Origin: Symbiodinium natans
Lineage: Eukaryota > Sar > Dinophyceae > Suessiales > Symbiodiniaceae
NCBI GenBank assembly: GCA_905221605.1
Contig: CAJNDS010000280.1
Span: 124,001 to 188,000, forward strand
Direction: 5' to 3'
DNA length: 64,000 nucleotides
The position numbers were made by a program, and so were the translations under genes. Shown here in pieces: positions 33,645-44,633 of the stretch. Under the pieces are notes generated by a model. That model was given only the letters and a program-made list of their open reading frames with translations, was not told the DNA's origin and did no database searches. Each line of letters starts with the position of its first letter. Position 1 is the first letter of the stretch.

Positions 33645-34880
33645 GCAACCGAGATTGTTAGTTGGTGGTTGTCAGTCTCTTGTTGAATGTTGCACAGGGC
33701 ACCGCAGGAGGGCCTCAATGCCAAACAAAGCAGGGCCAGTTCTTTCTTGGGTCGGCTGCGATCAAATTACGAGCCGGGTGCTTCTCACTTTCTGACGCCC
33801 GGCTGCTCCTTGCATACCCGTTTGCATACCCTATTACAAGCTCCCTTCAAATCACTGTTTAGCAGTAAGAAGGCAAGACAAACTATTGTCGACAGCCCCT
33901 TCTGAAAAAAGAGAAAATTGGCCCTCTCAGCATGCGGCGTGTCCCTGGCCGCTGTCTGGGACTGTGAAGGTTGTGCTGAGGCTGAGTGGGGGCGCCACAT
34001 CCTGATGTAGACTCAAGGGTCTGATCGCATCTGGGTCCATGCAGGGGTCCAGGGCAAGCTTCTTAGAGGACTTACACATGGCGCCATGGCGCACGATCAT
34101 TGTGACAAGGAGGCATGCCCTGCTGGGAGAAGTTGAATGAAACTATCGTCATTTGAATCATTTCCCTACAGTATTCTAGAGGCCGGACGGGCAGGCCTCA
34201 GCTGTAGAGAATGCCCATGCTGGCATAGCCTCCTCTTCCACCGCCAAGGTGTCTGCATGGACAGCTGCAGTTGCGGTGCCACGAAGAGAAGACAAACTGC
34301 AGGCTGCTGTGCAAGCCCGCTTCGTCGGCGGTTCCATGGTCGTCTCACGCGGTAGCTTTACTGGTGGTGTTCACTGTGCTCGACGCAAGCGAAGCTGCAG
34401 AAAGCTGCGAACTCACTTCAAAGATTTCAAAGGCCAGCAACATGAACAGATCTGATGCTGCTAGCTTTGCAAGCTACGATGTGGTGTGGCATTTTCCGGC
34501 ATGGGTCGTGGTGTGTCTTTGGACAGCAGCACGCGCAGTGCTGCGGAACTCGGGCGTCTGTCCACGCCTTTTCCGTCAGCTCAGCCCGTCATTGGGGCCG
34601 AGAACCTACAACCCTACAGCCACAAGCATCGAATACCCTAAACCCAGCACCATGTCGAGGAGCACCCCCATCAACCAGGACGCCAAAGACCTGAATCAAT
34701 GCATCTCTGGAAATGCGTCTCGAACTCCTGCAGCACAGCAGTGAATCCGACAGAATCGGCTGAAATCATACCTTGGTCAGAAGCTCACGCCTGCAGGCTG
34801 CTGCTGCTAACGGGGTATGCCATCTGATCCGGACTCGCTACGAACGCGGCGAATGTGGACTGCAACCATTCCACTCATGA
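33645..34880. other. No identified gene
   Basis: Between the first recognised exon of the PLP enzyme and the stop of Cdc37. The missing 5' exons of the PLP enzyme should begin here or in the preceding kilobase, but I cannot identify them. Open frames are short and overlap on both strands. Confidence 0.4.
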
Positions 34881-34882
34881 CT

Positions 34883-37800
34883 CTAAAGGCCCACGTCCTC
34901 CTCCGGCATCTCTTGCGCCACTTGCTTTAGCAGCTCCACGTCGCCTGCGTAGACAAGGTCGTCATGCATCCACCTCCCTGTTTCTGCAGGGGGTGCCGTC
35001 CCATTGAGTGCATGACAATGAGTTGCAATGCTTTGAGCCGAGCTTGTGGTTGTCTTTGAAACAGCCAGTGTCGGGATGAAGCTGCTCTCTAGCAGCGGCT
35101 GTATATCCAGACGGCGCCCAGACAAGTTGACTCTTGGGTTTGGATGCACCCACCCTGGAGCAAGTCGTGTCGTGAGGCTCATCTATGGTTGGCGGGCTCT
35201 CGACTTCGAAACCTGCTTGATCCCAAACTGAAGCCTGCAACCGACACAAACCTCCTCCGGCTATTTAGAAAAGAAAAGCTCAAGATTCTCAAAGTAAAAT
35301 CGAGCCTTCTTTGAAGCAGCGCTGCAGCACCTCGGGGAGGGAGGCGAACACCTCCACAGGATCCAGGCCGCCCGGGCCCATGCGATCCTCCTTCCGCTGG
35401 CTCAGAAGGGCCGAGAAGGCTTCTACATTCAAAGGGGTGGCCCCGGGCTTGCAGGTAAGGCAGTCACGTCCGACGTCCTCAACCGATCAACCATATTACA
35501 ACTATTGGGGCTTGTGGAGGTTATCTTGCTGCTCCGGTCTTGCGATACTGGCTTGGGGCCTTGTTGTGCCCCCTGCATTGATGAGAAGAGCATTGAATCA
35601 AAGTGCGCGGTCCGATCTGGCTTGGGCGATATAGACATTTATATATATATATATATACGTACAAAATGTATGTGGCTGGTAGTGGTTGAATCAAAGCAAT
35701 ATTGCCAGCAGGCGCTTTGGCGATACCATGCTCTTGGTGAGGCATTTCTCCTCAAGCAACTAGTACTCGGCGCCTCCGCTAGAACTCGAACCACCCAAAG
35801 CGGTTCAAACCTCCAACGGGCAATTGCCTTCGGCATGTCGTGCATAGCTTCCACCAGCGGCTTCGCCTCGAACTTCTGCTACAACTCTGGATTCTGCGTC
35901 GCTGATTTCAAGCTACATGCAGATGTTAACATCTGGGCCGTGTTTGGCTCTTTCAGGTCATCTGATCGGGCGGGGGATGCTAAGAGCCAGCTGAAGAATC
36001 ACCAGACATACCCAGTGCTTCTGCCTGCTTCCCCGAAAACGTTCATGGTTCTGCACACTCGCCGCGGTCCAGACAATGCTTTTCAGGGACGGAATTGTTC
36101 TGCCTAGAGGGTAGGCAATGAGCGTGCAGGTGCCCGACGTTACGACACTGGGTTGATTTGTCTACTTTCTCCCTGGGATCCCGAGATAGACGAAAAGCAC
36201 CGAAAGCCACTGAAACGCACGGAAAGGCACTGAACTTCCCTGAACTTCCCTGAACTTCCCTGAGCCCTGTGAGTCCCCAAGAACACGATGGCACCTCGAG
36301 GCCTTCGGTCTCAGCCTCGGCCTTCTTCTTGGCAGCGGCCTCCTCCTGTCGCAAAGAGTCTCTTTGCGGTGTGCGGGCTGCTGATGCGGGCTGGCTGTTT
36401 GGTCTGTGCCAACAGCCTTGCTGACCACGTTGTGCTGCAGAGCGTTCACATCTGTCTCTCGGAGATTTGACAGCCGAGGGTTCATCAGCATCCGGAAAGT
36501 CGCTGCAACGAATCTGGGGCATCTCATCACAGCACCACGTGCAAAACAGGTTTAAGGCGGGCGCTGCCCGAGTCTGGCAACTTTTACATCTTTAACCATA
36601 GCTAGGGAGGACTATCGATATCCACTTGGAGTAACACCTCCTCGCTAGATCCTGTCTTGCCCTACTCAGGCTACACCACCTTGGCCGCAAACCGTCTAGG
36701 GGTACTGCAGGTGGAATGAGGTAGCACAGAGAATAGGGCTGAGGCAGGGATTGAAGGAATTGCTCGTCCCTTTTCGCACACACACACACATTGTTGACAC
36801 CACGGCATCTGGTTCATGATTCCGCCTAGATGTGTCACACTGCACGAGACCCTCTCTACAGCTTAACCTGTTCCTGTTTTGCCTTGGTTACTTAAGATGG
36901 AGATTCGCATTTTCCAAGTCCCCATAACGTATTACAAGCTTCTTGGCTAAGGTTTCCCTTTTTAAAGCACGTCGGGAGCAAACTTTTCGAGCTTGGACGC
37001 TGTAGTCTGTAGTTGACGGCTGGCTGCGAAGCTGGTTGATGCTAGGCTATGGCTTCGAAACCCTGTAAGCAAGTGCAATTCTTGATGGAAGACGGTCGCC
37101 TCTTTCTTGACCACCGCCCGTTGGATGATGTTCGTGGTGAAGTGGTTCACCTTCAGGATTGGGCACGGCCGTCTTCCCGCTCACAGCTGCAAATGGCAAA
37201 ATACCTAGCGCTTCATGAAGCAAATCCTGAACTTATGGGCTACTGTCAGGCCACTGTGTAATTACCCGATGATTAAATTAAGCGGTTGTAACACAGCAGC
37301 CAAGAGGTGTTGGTCACGCTGGGGCTGGAGCCCCTTCTTCGAAAGCTGCTCGCGAGGTCTCGTGCTCCTGAGTCTGTCAGAGCGGAGCGGAGGGCTCGTG
37401 AGGACACAAGAGCAGGGCTTTGAACCGAGAACCACAGTCCTCTGACCCCACTGCTAACACACCAGCAGACTTGCGTTTCATGTGAGATTGCCGCTGGTTT
37501 GAGCCATTCCTGTACCTACACCGATTAATCTGCCGCTACTGCCGCTGCGGTGCGAAGCGCTCGAAGAACCGCGGCACCAAGTCCCGCGGAGGCCTCTTCA
37601 TCGGCTCGGCCAGCTGATGGATCTGCGACAAGATCCTGACATTCGCATGCGACTGGCAGGCATGGCAACTGTCCAACGGCTTTGCTACTCGGGCCAAACT
37701 TAGTCTCCACATCTAAGGCCACAGATATATGTAAACATATATCTGTGATGTGTCAATTAGTGTTTTTCTAATGGGGTTTTTCTAATGGGTTTACTGGTAT

Positions 37801-40410
37801 ATGTGTATATAAATATATACTATTTACATTTAGATTTCAATGTATAACCAGCGCGCGGTTTCTGCGCAGCACTTTGGACTGTGTGGGAACGCCTGCCACG
37901 CGCAAAGCTGCGACTTATCCTGACTCCTACGCATAATATTGTCCACCTCCGCTGCTCTGTTTACAAGATCGTCATCAATACTAGAAACTCTGCGTTCTGA
38001 TTAGTTCTTCTGCTGTTGTTAGTCTTGATAATCATCCACGATTCGGTGGGCCGCAAGGGCGCACGCTTTGCTCCCAAAGCTCTCAAATCTAGTAGGGCCG
38101 CAAGGGGTAGTGCTCTAAGTGCTCGGGACCGCTGAAGGCGTGGAGAGGCTAAACATTCGACTACGACGTCGAGGGAGGAGGGCGCAAGGTAATCCAACCC
38201 TCCACTACATGCACCATTCCACATTGCAGCTGAGCTTCTGCCCCTGGCGCCCCAACCTCATCATGAGGGACCTGCCGAAAGAGGGACTTGGATCTTCTGC
38301 GTTGGAGAGTTTGAGCGGCCCTAGCACCCCCAGCACCCCCAGCAGCCCTAGCCTTTCCCCTCGCATTTCGGCATCCAAGGCTTCCAGCATGAAGTAGCTG
38401 TTCGCCTGCAGGCAAGGTCGTAGGTCGCAACCGCAGGACTTGCAGAGCAAGGTCCCGGTGTTGACGCATATCGTTTATGGTTGATGTTGATGGCATGTTC
38501 CTTTCCGAATTCGCAAGAACATGTTAAAGAGGCTCGTCTCAATCTCAAGACCGGACACACACCCCCAAATCAACACTCTCATGCCCTCCTAGCCAGTTGC
38601 AGAGGGGTGTCATAGCCATCCATGAGGATGTGGCCGTACTCTTTCAGAAGGCCCTTGCAGACAAGCGGCTTTTGTGACATGAGATTGCGCCACATTATAC
38701 ATTGAGAACCCCACTCCTGGCCTCGGAGGTCTCCCAGTCAGCCTCCGCAAACTTGTCCAGGATTCCTCAATTCCATGGCGCTGCACATGAAACCTGGCCT
38801 TGGTCCCTGATGGCGGCAAGCTTGGACTGAGTGGCTCTGGTTGTCTTGCTTGAACATCGTATACCTGAGCTGGGCTTGCTGTGCATGCTCCATAGGTGGC
38901 ACGGGAGGAAAGCACGGGATGAAGCAGGAAAAAGGCGAGGCTGCTCTCTCGCGCTGTTGCTCTCCCTCCCTCTCCCTCTCCCCTCTCCCCCTCACCCTCC
39001 GCCTCCCTCTCCTGTCTCTCTCTCTCTCTCTCAGACCGGGCCGCTCATCCACACTGAACTCCTCTCCCTTCTTCAGTCGATCTTTTCTGGAGCCATCGCC
39101 AGATTGGATGATGGTACGCTCCTGGTTGCAATCAACTCATTCGCAAGACCTTCAATGGGGGTTCACAAGCTCTGGGGAATGGGAGTTGAATGGGTCATCG
39201 GCAAGGCTTATGGTTGATGGTTTAAGTCTGAGCCTACTTCAGGTGATATGTGACGGATTGCTTTGCCTCTGGGTTTCGGCTCTCAGGGAACCTCCGGGAG
39301 TCCTCGGCGATGTGGCACACGTTGTCGACATGCAGTGGCCGGCGGCCATCCAACTTGGCAGCCTTCCTTTGTAGGGAGCAACGATAGGCCCGTGCAAAAT
39401 AGTGCAATTGACATACCCCTACATTTTGCCCTAGCCTAAACCTCATCAGCAAGGGCGAACCTCCTAGTAGCCACTTTGGTCACCATGTACAACGTACATT
39501 AAGCACATGGTTTGGGGAGCCCATGCTGTCCTATGCGGGTAGCGCAGTAGCTAAGCATTCGGACCTCTGCAGGTCTGCGCAGGCAACCCTGGAAGCCATT
39601 ACAACTGCGACTTCGTCAAGGTCAGCTTCTCAAGGTCACCCTTCTCCGTGAGCTTCTTGATTTCCTGACTCGCTGTACGTTCTTACGAGAACCATCAAGG
39701 TTGCAGGAGCAAAGACGTCAACTGTCAGTGCCTCGGGGGCCAGCAGAGAATATTGGAAAGGAGTTGATGAGGTAAAGGGCCGAGGAAGGAAACCTGCAGC
39801 CTCCAACTGTGGTTCTTTCTTTATTTGCACGGGTGCAAAGAGAGCTCCTGCTGTCTGTCCTTCGGAAAGCTGGCTTGTCGTCATGCCGTGGGGCAGAGTA
39901 AGGAGCGACTGTCCGTGTATCTACTCTGAGACTCTCGGGGTACCTTAGTCAAACGCCCCTGGCGCTAAGCATCCCGCAAAGTTGGGGATCTTAATCTTTA
40001 TGGTGCTGGGCCCTTGCGCTTAGGGGGGGTCCTCATCGATCTCATCCTCCTTCCTCTCGCGTGTAATGCGGTTCACACGGATATTCAGGCCCTTGTCCAG
40101 GTTCGGGTGGAAAGTCGTCTGAGCACCAGCACAAAGGTCAGGCAAAAGTCCATAAGCATCGAGACCAAGGTTCAAAAACAAAAACCAGGCGAGGTCCTAT
40201 ACCCTGCTGGCTTGGGGGTGGGCTTGGGGAATCTCTGAACACTCTGGAAGCCAGCTTGCAACGCTGCAAGAAGAGATCCTCAGGAAGACAACCTCCAGCC
40301 ACGCTCACCCCAAGATTGGCCTCGTCATCACTTATTTCGAGGCGGTCCCATTTCGCATAATCAAATCCGGACCTCGCTGAGCCGCTGCTTTGTAATTCAA
40401 AAAGCTGCAA
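34883..40410 (-). CDS. CDC37: Hsp90 co-chaperone Cdc37, multi-exon
   Basis: Exons: about 40380-40321 (FDYAKWDRLEISDDE), 40118-40032 (TTFHPNLDKGLNIRVNRITR), about 39664-39626 (EIKKLTEKGDLEK), 38765-38722 (DKFAEADWETSE), about 38700-38600 (LMSQKPLVCKGLLKEYG), 38405-38358 (ANSYFMLEALDAEMRG), 38271-about 38226 (SLMMRLGRQGQKLS), 37150-37103 (NIIQRAVVKK), 36345-36295 (EEAAAKKKAEAETEG), 35390-35306 (EDRMGPGGLDPVEVFASLP) and 34944-34883 (DVELLKQVAQEMPEEDV). The N-terminal YxxWDxxExSDDE and HPNxD signatures and the GPGGLDPVEV motif are diagnostic. Cdc37 loads protein kinases onto Hsp90; the first exon includes the segment that contacts kinases. A Met at 40410 is in frame, but a further 5' exon is possible. 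The tail is shorter than in animals. The 39.6-kb exon is the least certain. Confidence 0.88.
37720..37825. repeat. AT-rich palindromes in a Cdc37 intron
   Basis: ACAGATATATG, two bases, then its complement CATATATCTGT form a perfect hairpin at 37722-37747. AT-rich ATATGTGTATATAAATATATA follows near 37800. It is much more AT-rich than its surroundings. Confidence 0.8.
39014..39034. repeat. (TC)n microsatellite
   Basis: A pure TC/CT run preceded by about 70 bases of imperfect CTCCCT pyrimidine repeats (38945-39013), inside a Cdc37 intron. Confidence 0.85.
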
Positions 40411-41154
40411 ATGATGTGCTCAGTCACATGATGTGCTCACTGCGCCAAGGAATCCAAGGCAGACAAGTCGCATCTGAAACGCTGACCCCTGCGCATTGAG
40501 CCTACAACCAGCTGCGGGAACGCAGGATGCGTTCTGCCACCCACCATCATCCAAGAGATCGTGGTGTAAGGGCTTAATTTGCCTGTCAGCTCTGGGCTGC
40601 ATCACAGCACTCTGTGCCACAAAGGCCCAAAGCCCTAAAGCACTCAAGATGAAGAGCCGTTTCAAGCCATTTGGATGCCAAGCCCCTTGCCTCATCGACG
40701 GCGACTCCTACAGCACCCACATCTTCCCGGGTCCCCAATCATCACAATGTCTACATTGTCTACATTACGGTTACTATCTGCTGCTTAGGAAATACTTGGA
40801 GATGCAGAACGAAATGTGATGAATTGCTGCCTGCTGCGGCTGTCCCTTCGCCGAGAGGGCGACCTGCAGGACAGGAGCTTGGTGGGGCCACCACTATGCT
40901 ACACGATCAGGCCATCGCGGCATATGCACTATATAAGACATTGTTACCCCATCGCTGCTTGTGGCCAGGAACTGAGCGCACAAGAACTCAGTTGCTTCTT
41001 TTCGAGAACGGTTGGCTGCCGCAGAACAGCAAGCAAGCCTGCTTCGAGCTCAAGGCTTCTTTGGCCCTTCTGTGAATCTGCAACAGTGAAACAGTTAACG
41101 CCAGCAGATGCCGGCAGCTTTGCTTCTTTGCATTGCCACATACTGCCACGCTAC

Positions 41155-42108
41155 TTACAAAGTTTCACGAACTTCGCAGCGGCCCGGCTCCACGGCCTGA
41201 AGGACAAGCTGTTGCACGTCCTCCGCCTCACTTGCCAAGGCTGCCCAGGACACCCACTCAGACTCTGGGACCATGGATTTGAAGTCTCTGACAAAGTTCT
41301 GGCAGGTGTGAAGCAAGCTTTCCTGCCGGAAGTCCAACGCAAACTTGCCTTAGCTGTCTCTCAGGGGCCTCGCAACTCGCCAGAACCCCACCACTCAACC
41401 ACAACTACGAACCCATCTCCAGCCTAACAACCTGCACATGCCCGGCAAGTTGCAGATGTAGTAGAATGTATACTGAGAGAGAGCGCAGCACATGTATTGC
41501 ACCATGGCCGGCAGGACGAACCAGGTCTGCGACTCGGCGGCCAACCGGGCAACTGCCACCAGCTCCGGAATCTCTGGCCAAACCGATTCTCGAAAGGTGC
41601 CTATAGGGGGGTCTCTCTCACATGATAGCATACTACCGGTCCTCCGCGTAGGACACTAGAGTTCTGAAAAGCCTGGAGCATGGGAGCCTGTGTAGACCAA
41701 GTGCAGGAAAGCCCTCACCGTAGCGGCCGTAGCGTGCACTTCAAGTTGCTTTGGGCTCGGCTGCTGCAGCTGCCTTCTCAGCTTTTGAGCAAAGACGGGC
41801 GAAGCTTTGCTCAGCACAAACGCATGGGCATGTGCCAGCACCTGCGGTCTCGCAAGATCCACATTGTGTGCGGCAACGACTTGAACATCGGCTGAGGACT
41901 CATCATCCAAGATTTCACTCCAGAGCTTGCTGAAATATGCCATTTGGCCATGCGAACTCACAGGCAACAGCGGCGTCTTCCTCCTCGGAGACGGAACAAC
42001 GAAGAGCTGATCGAAGGCTCTCAGGCGGTCACCTGTGGCTGTCATCTCTTGGATGAGGAGCTGGGCATCCTCCTCTGTCTCTGCCCCATAGAGGATGTGG
42101 GGAACCAT
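41155..42108 (-). CDS. BTB/POZ domain protein (5' incomplete)
   Basis: The first open block (42108-41656) encodes a BTB/POZ core: SSADVQVVAAHN, LAHAHAFVLSKASPVFAQKL and AATVRAFLHLVYTG, the last being the typical end of the fold. Further exons continue the helical tail at about 41605-41500 (PELVAVARLAAESQTWFVLP) and 41320-41155 (NFVRDFKSMVPESEWVSW), resembling the start of a BACK-like region. BTB proteins usually bind Cullin-3 and recruit substrates for ubiquitination; no substrate domain is visible here. The residues before the BTB core (YGAETEEDAQLLIQEM) suggest more N-terminal exons upstream of 42108. Splice limits are approximate. Confidence 0.7.
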
Positions 42109-42109
42109 G

Positions 42110-44630
42110 CTCCTCGACTGCTTGTGGAAGCTGCTCTGTCCTCAACTAACCTTTTCTCTTCGGGCTTCGGAGAACCAGAACAAATGACGGAATGAGTCGA
42201 ATCAAAGGATGCGAATTTCAACAAGGCTCTGCCAGAGGGCCTGCAAATTGCTGACAAGTGAGCGAGCAGAATTGCAGGCGAAGGGAACGCTCCGCTCCCC
42301 AAATTGGACCATGTAGGGGCAATTCGCAGGCACGTGTTGAAGGGGGTCCTGTCAAGCTGCCATGGGGGATACGCTGCTCTGAAAGCCCATCTTGTGTGCT
42401 GTTCAGTCATGTGCTACTGGCTACTGAACTTAAAGTTTTGCCGGAGCCACTGCTCCCCGTGCCAGGCAGAACTCGGCTGCCTGGACCCGCAGCTGGAAGC
42501 CCACCTGAGGTTGTTTTTGAAGCTGCTTTGGGGAGTTTGGGAGGCTCGAGAATCGACGGGCGCAAGCCAGCTACTTAGCTACTCAGTGGCTTCTCGGTTG
42601 AACGAAGACCTTGCTGGCTCGGTGCAGAAGCTCTGAACCGCAACGATAATAAGCTGCTATGCTTGCAGCCCCACCCACCGTGGCACCCACCTCGTCCATC
42701 TCATCGGGCAGCCATATGTCTATTGCTAGGATGGCCATGAGGGGAGTGCCATAGTCCCCGACCTCGAGCACTTCAGATGTGCTGTGATGGTGTTGGGGGG
42801 CTCCACTTCCAGATTCGCCAGGGCTGACTACATCAAAGCAAACAAAACATTGAAACCACGCATCTCACATCAATCGCCAGCTTCGAATGACCGAACAGGT
42901 CGTGTTCTGTGTTTTCTTCAGACTCCTCGAGCTCATGTGACGTTCCTTTTGTCATCTTTCGCCCGCCTCGCGGAAGTTGAAGCCGGGTGCAGCTCTTCGG
43001 GTGGCCTCGAAATCCCCGTTCTTCCTGGGCGTTGTTTTTTTTTCATTTTTGGGAGCTGGCATGTTTGGTGCGTGGGTAAGAACCCCTACACACGCTTGGA
43101 TAAGGCTGTCACAAACTTTCCTCGGATCAGTATTGAGCCTTTGCTGGTGCCATTTGGGCTTGCGTCCATTGATGTCAGCAGCCTCCAACTTAGTTTGGAG
43201 TTCGGATCTGAGGTGTAGGATTGGTGGGCTTAACACCGTAGATAAAGTGCCGGCATGTGAATGCATGCCTGTGCCCAGACCACCTAAACACTACCGACAG
43301 CAAAGTCAGAGCCAGCCCAACCCCGGAGGCATGGTGACCTGCCTGAACAACTGGCGAATGCCAGTGCAACCCGCAACGAGTGACAGGGTCAGCAGCAGTC
43401 AAATCACAAGTCATGACATATTGTGATGCTTCTTCTGCGGCCAGGAGACAAACTTTCGAACATTTGCCGGGAGCGCTCGGCGGCCATGGTTGAGATGAGC
43501 GAACAAAGGCGAAACTGGACAGATTGCAGCTACCATACTACGCCTGGGTCTGAAGCTCATCTGCACTAAGTTCAAGAAAATCGGCATGGAAAGGGCCACT
43601 GGACTCTGCACGGGCCGCGACGGGGAAGTGCAAGAATTGACGCAATTCAAGACTGCCATGCTTGCCTTTGTGTGGCCGTCTAGGAGTCTAGCTTCTCTAC
43701 TTCATCAAGCTTTCAGCTCCCTCAACTCCATCATAACTCCATGCACACTCCATGCACCCAGCAGCCTGCGCCGAGAGGACCTGTGGTCAGATTTAGGGTG
43801 CACGTGGGTCGTTCGCACCACTCTCACAAAACACAAGTTGCTACCCACCGCACACAGCCTTCACCCAGTCTCAGCAAACAGATGTTGCTTGCCCAGTTCG
43901 CCTGCGGCTGCGGCTGCGGCTATCTCGCCCGCCACGACCTGCAAGAACACGCAATCTCGAGCAGGGAGGATCCTAAGCCCCATGCGGCATTGCTTCCATG
44001 AATCTTCAGCTCCCCCTATCTGGGGTGAAAAAAGGGAGCTCTATCTACCCTGCTCCCATAAGCGAGTTTCAGGTTGAGCCCCGAAGCTTTTTGCACTACC
44101 CTTTGTTGATTCCGGAACAGGGGTTCCAACCTCTAAACTCAACCCCTTGCTCAATCGGGTTCGCATCCTGCTCCGGAATGTGAAACTGTCGCCTTGGTGG
44201 AGCAACTGTCTGTAGCCAAGCCACGCTCATCATTGCGAAGCTTCTCCTCGCAGCTCCGTTCAGCTTCAGGCCAGCTAGGGGCACATCGCCACAAAGCGTC
44301 TTCCAGACGGAAGGAAGATGTTGAGCTACGGCAACGTAAACCCAACCGTCAACCCTTATTAGCCGCGTAAGCACACGTCGTGCAAAAAACTCAGACTTTG
44401 GCAGCACTCCTGCACCAGATCATTGACCAAACGTTCCGCATGCATCCGGCCGCCATTCTCCACTTTGCTCCCTTTCAGGATCAATGTCTAAGTTGGGTTG
44501 AACTGAACCAACAAAAGCAAATACCACCAGTTGTGATACGATGCGACAGCCCAGGACACAATATTATGTCAGCTCACCTGCCTCAACATCAAAAGCTCAA
44601 AGCAGCAGTGGCGGGGGGAGGGGGAAGCCG
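42110..44630. other. Unassigned; should contain the KH gene's 3' end
   Basis: The last recognised exon of the KH-repeat gene ends at 44634, so its C-terminal exons and stop must lie here, but I cannot pick them out. Coding-like minus frames occur at 42771-42583 (MLEVGDYGTPLMAILAID), 43659-43411 and 44407-44096 without family signature; the first could also be a 5' exon of the BTB gene. Confidence 0.4.
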
Positions 44631-44633
44631 CAC

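Noticed and set aside
37049-37261. Plus-strand 70-codon frame starting MASKPCKQVQF
   Set aside because: It overlaps the Cdc37 exon 37150-37103, which joins in phase to the next exon.
37400-37470. T-loop-like GGTTCAAAGCC on the minus strand
   Set aside because: No matching acceptor, D or anticodon stems can be drawn around it.
39539-39610. tRNA-like stretch (GCGGGTAGCGCAGTAGCTAAGC)
   Set aside because: The D-arm resemblance is not followed by a proper anticodon arm or a TTCRANY T-loop.
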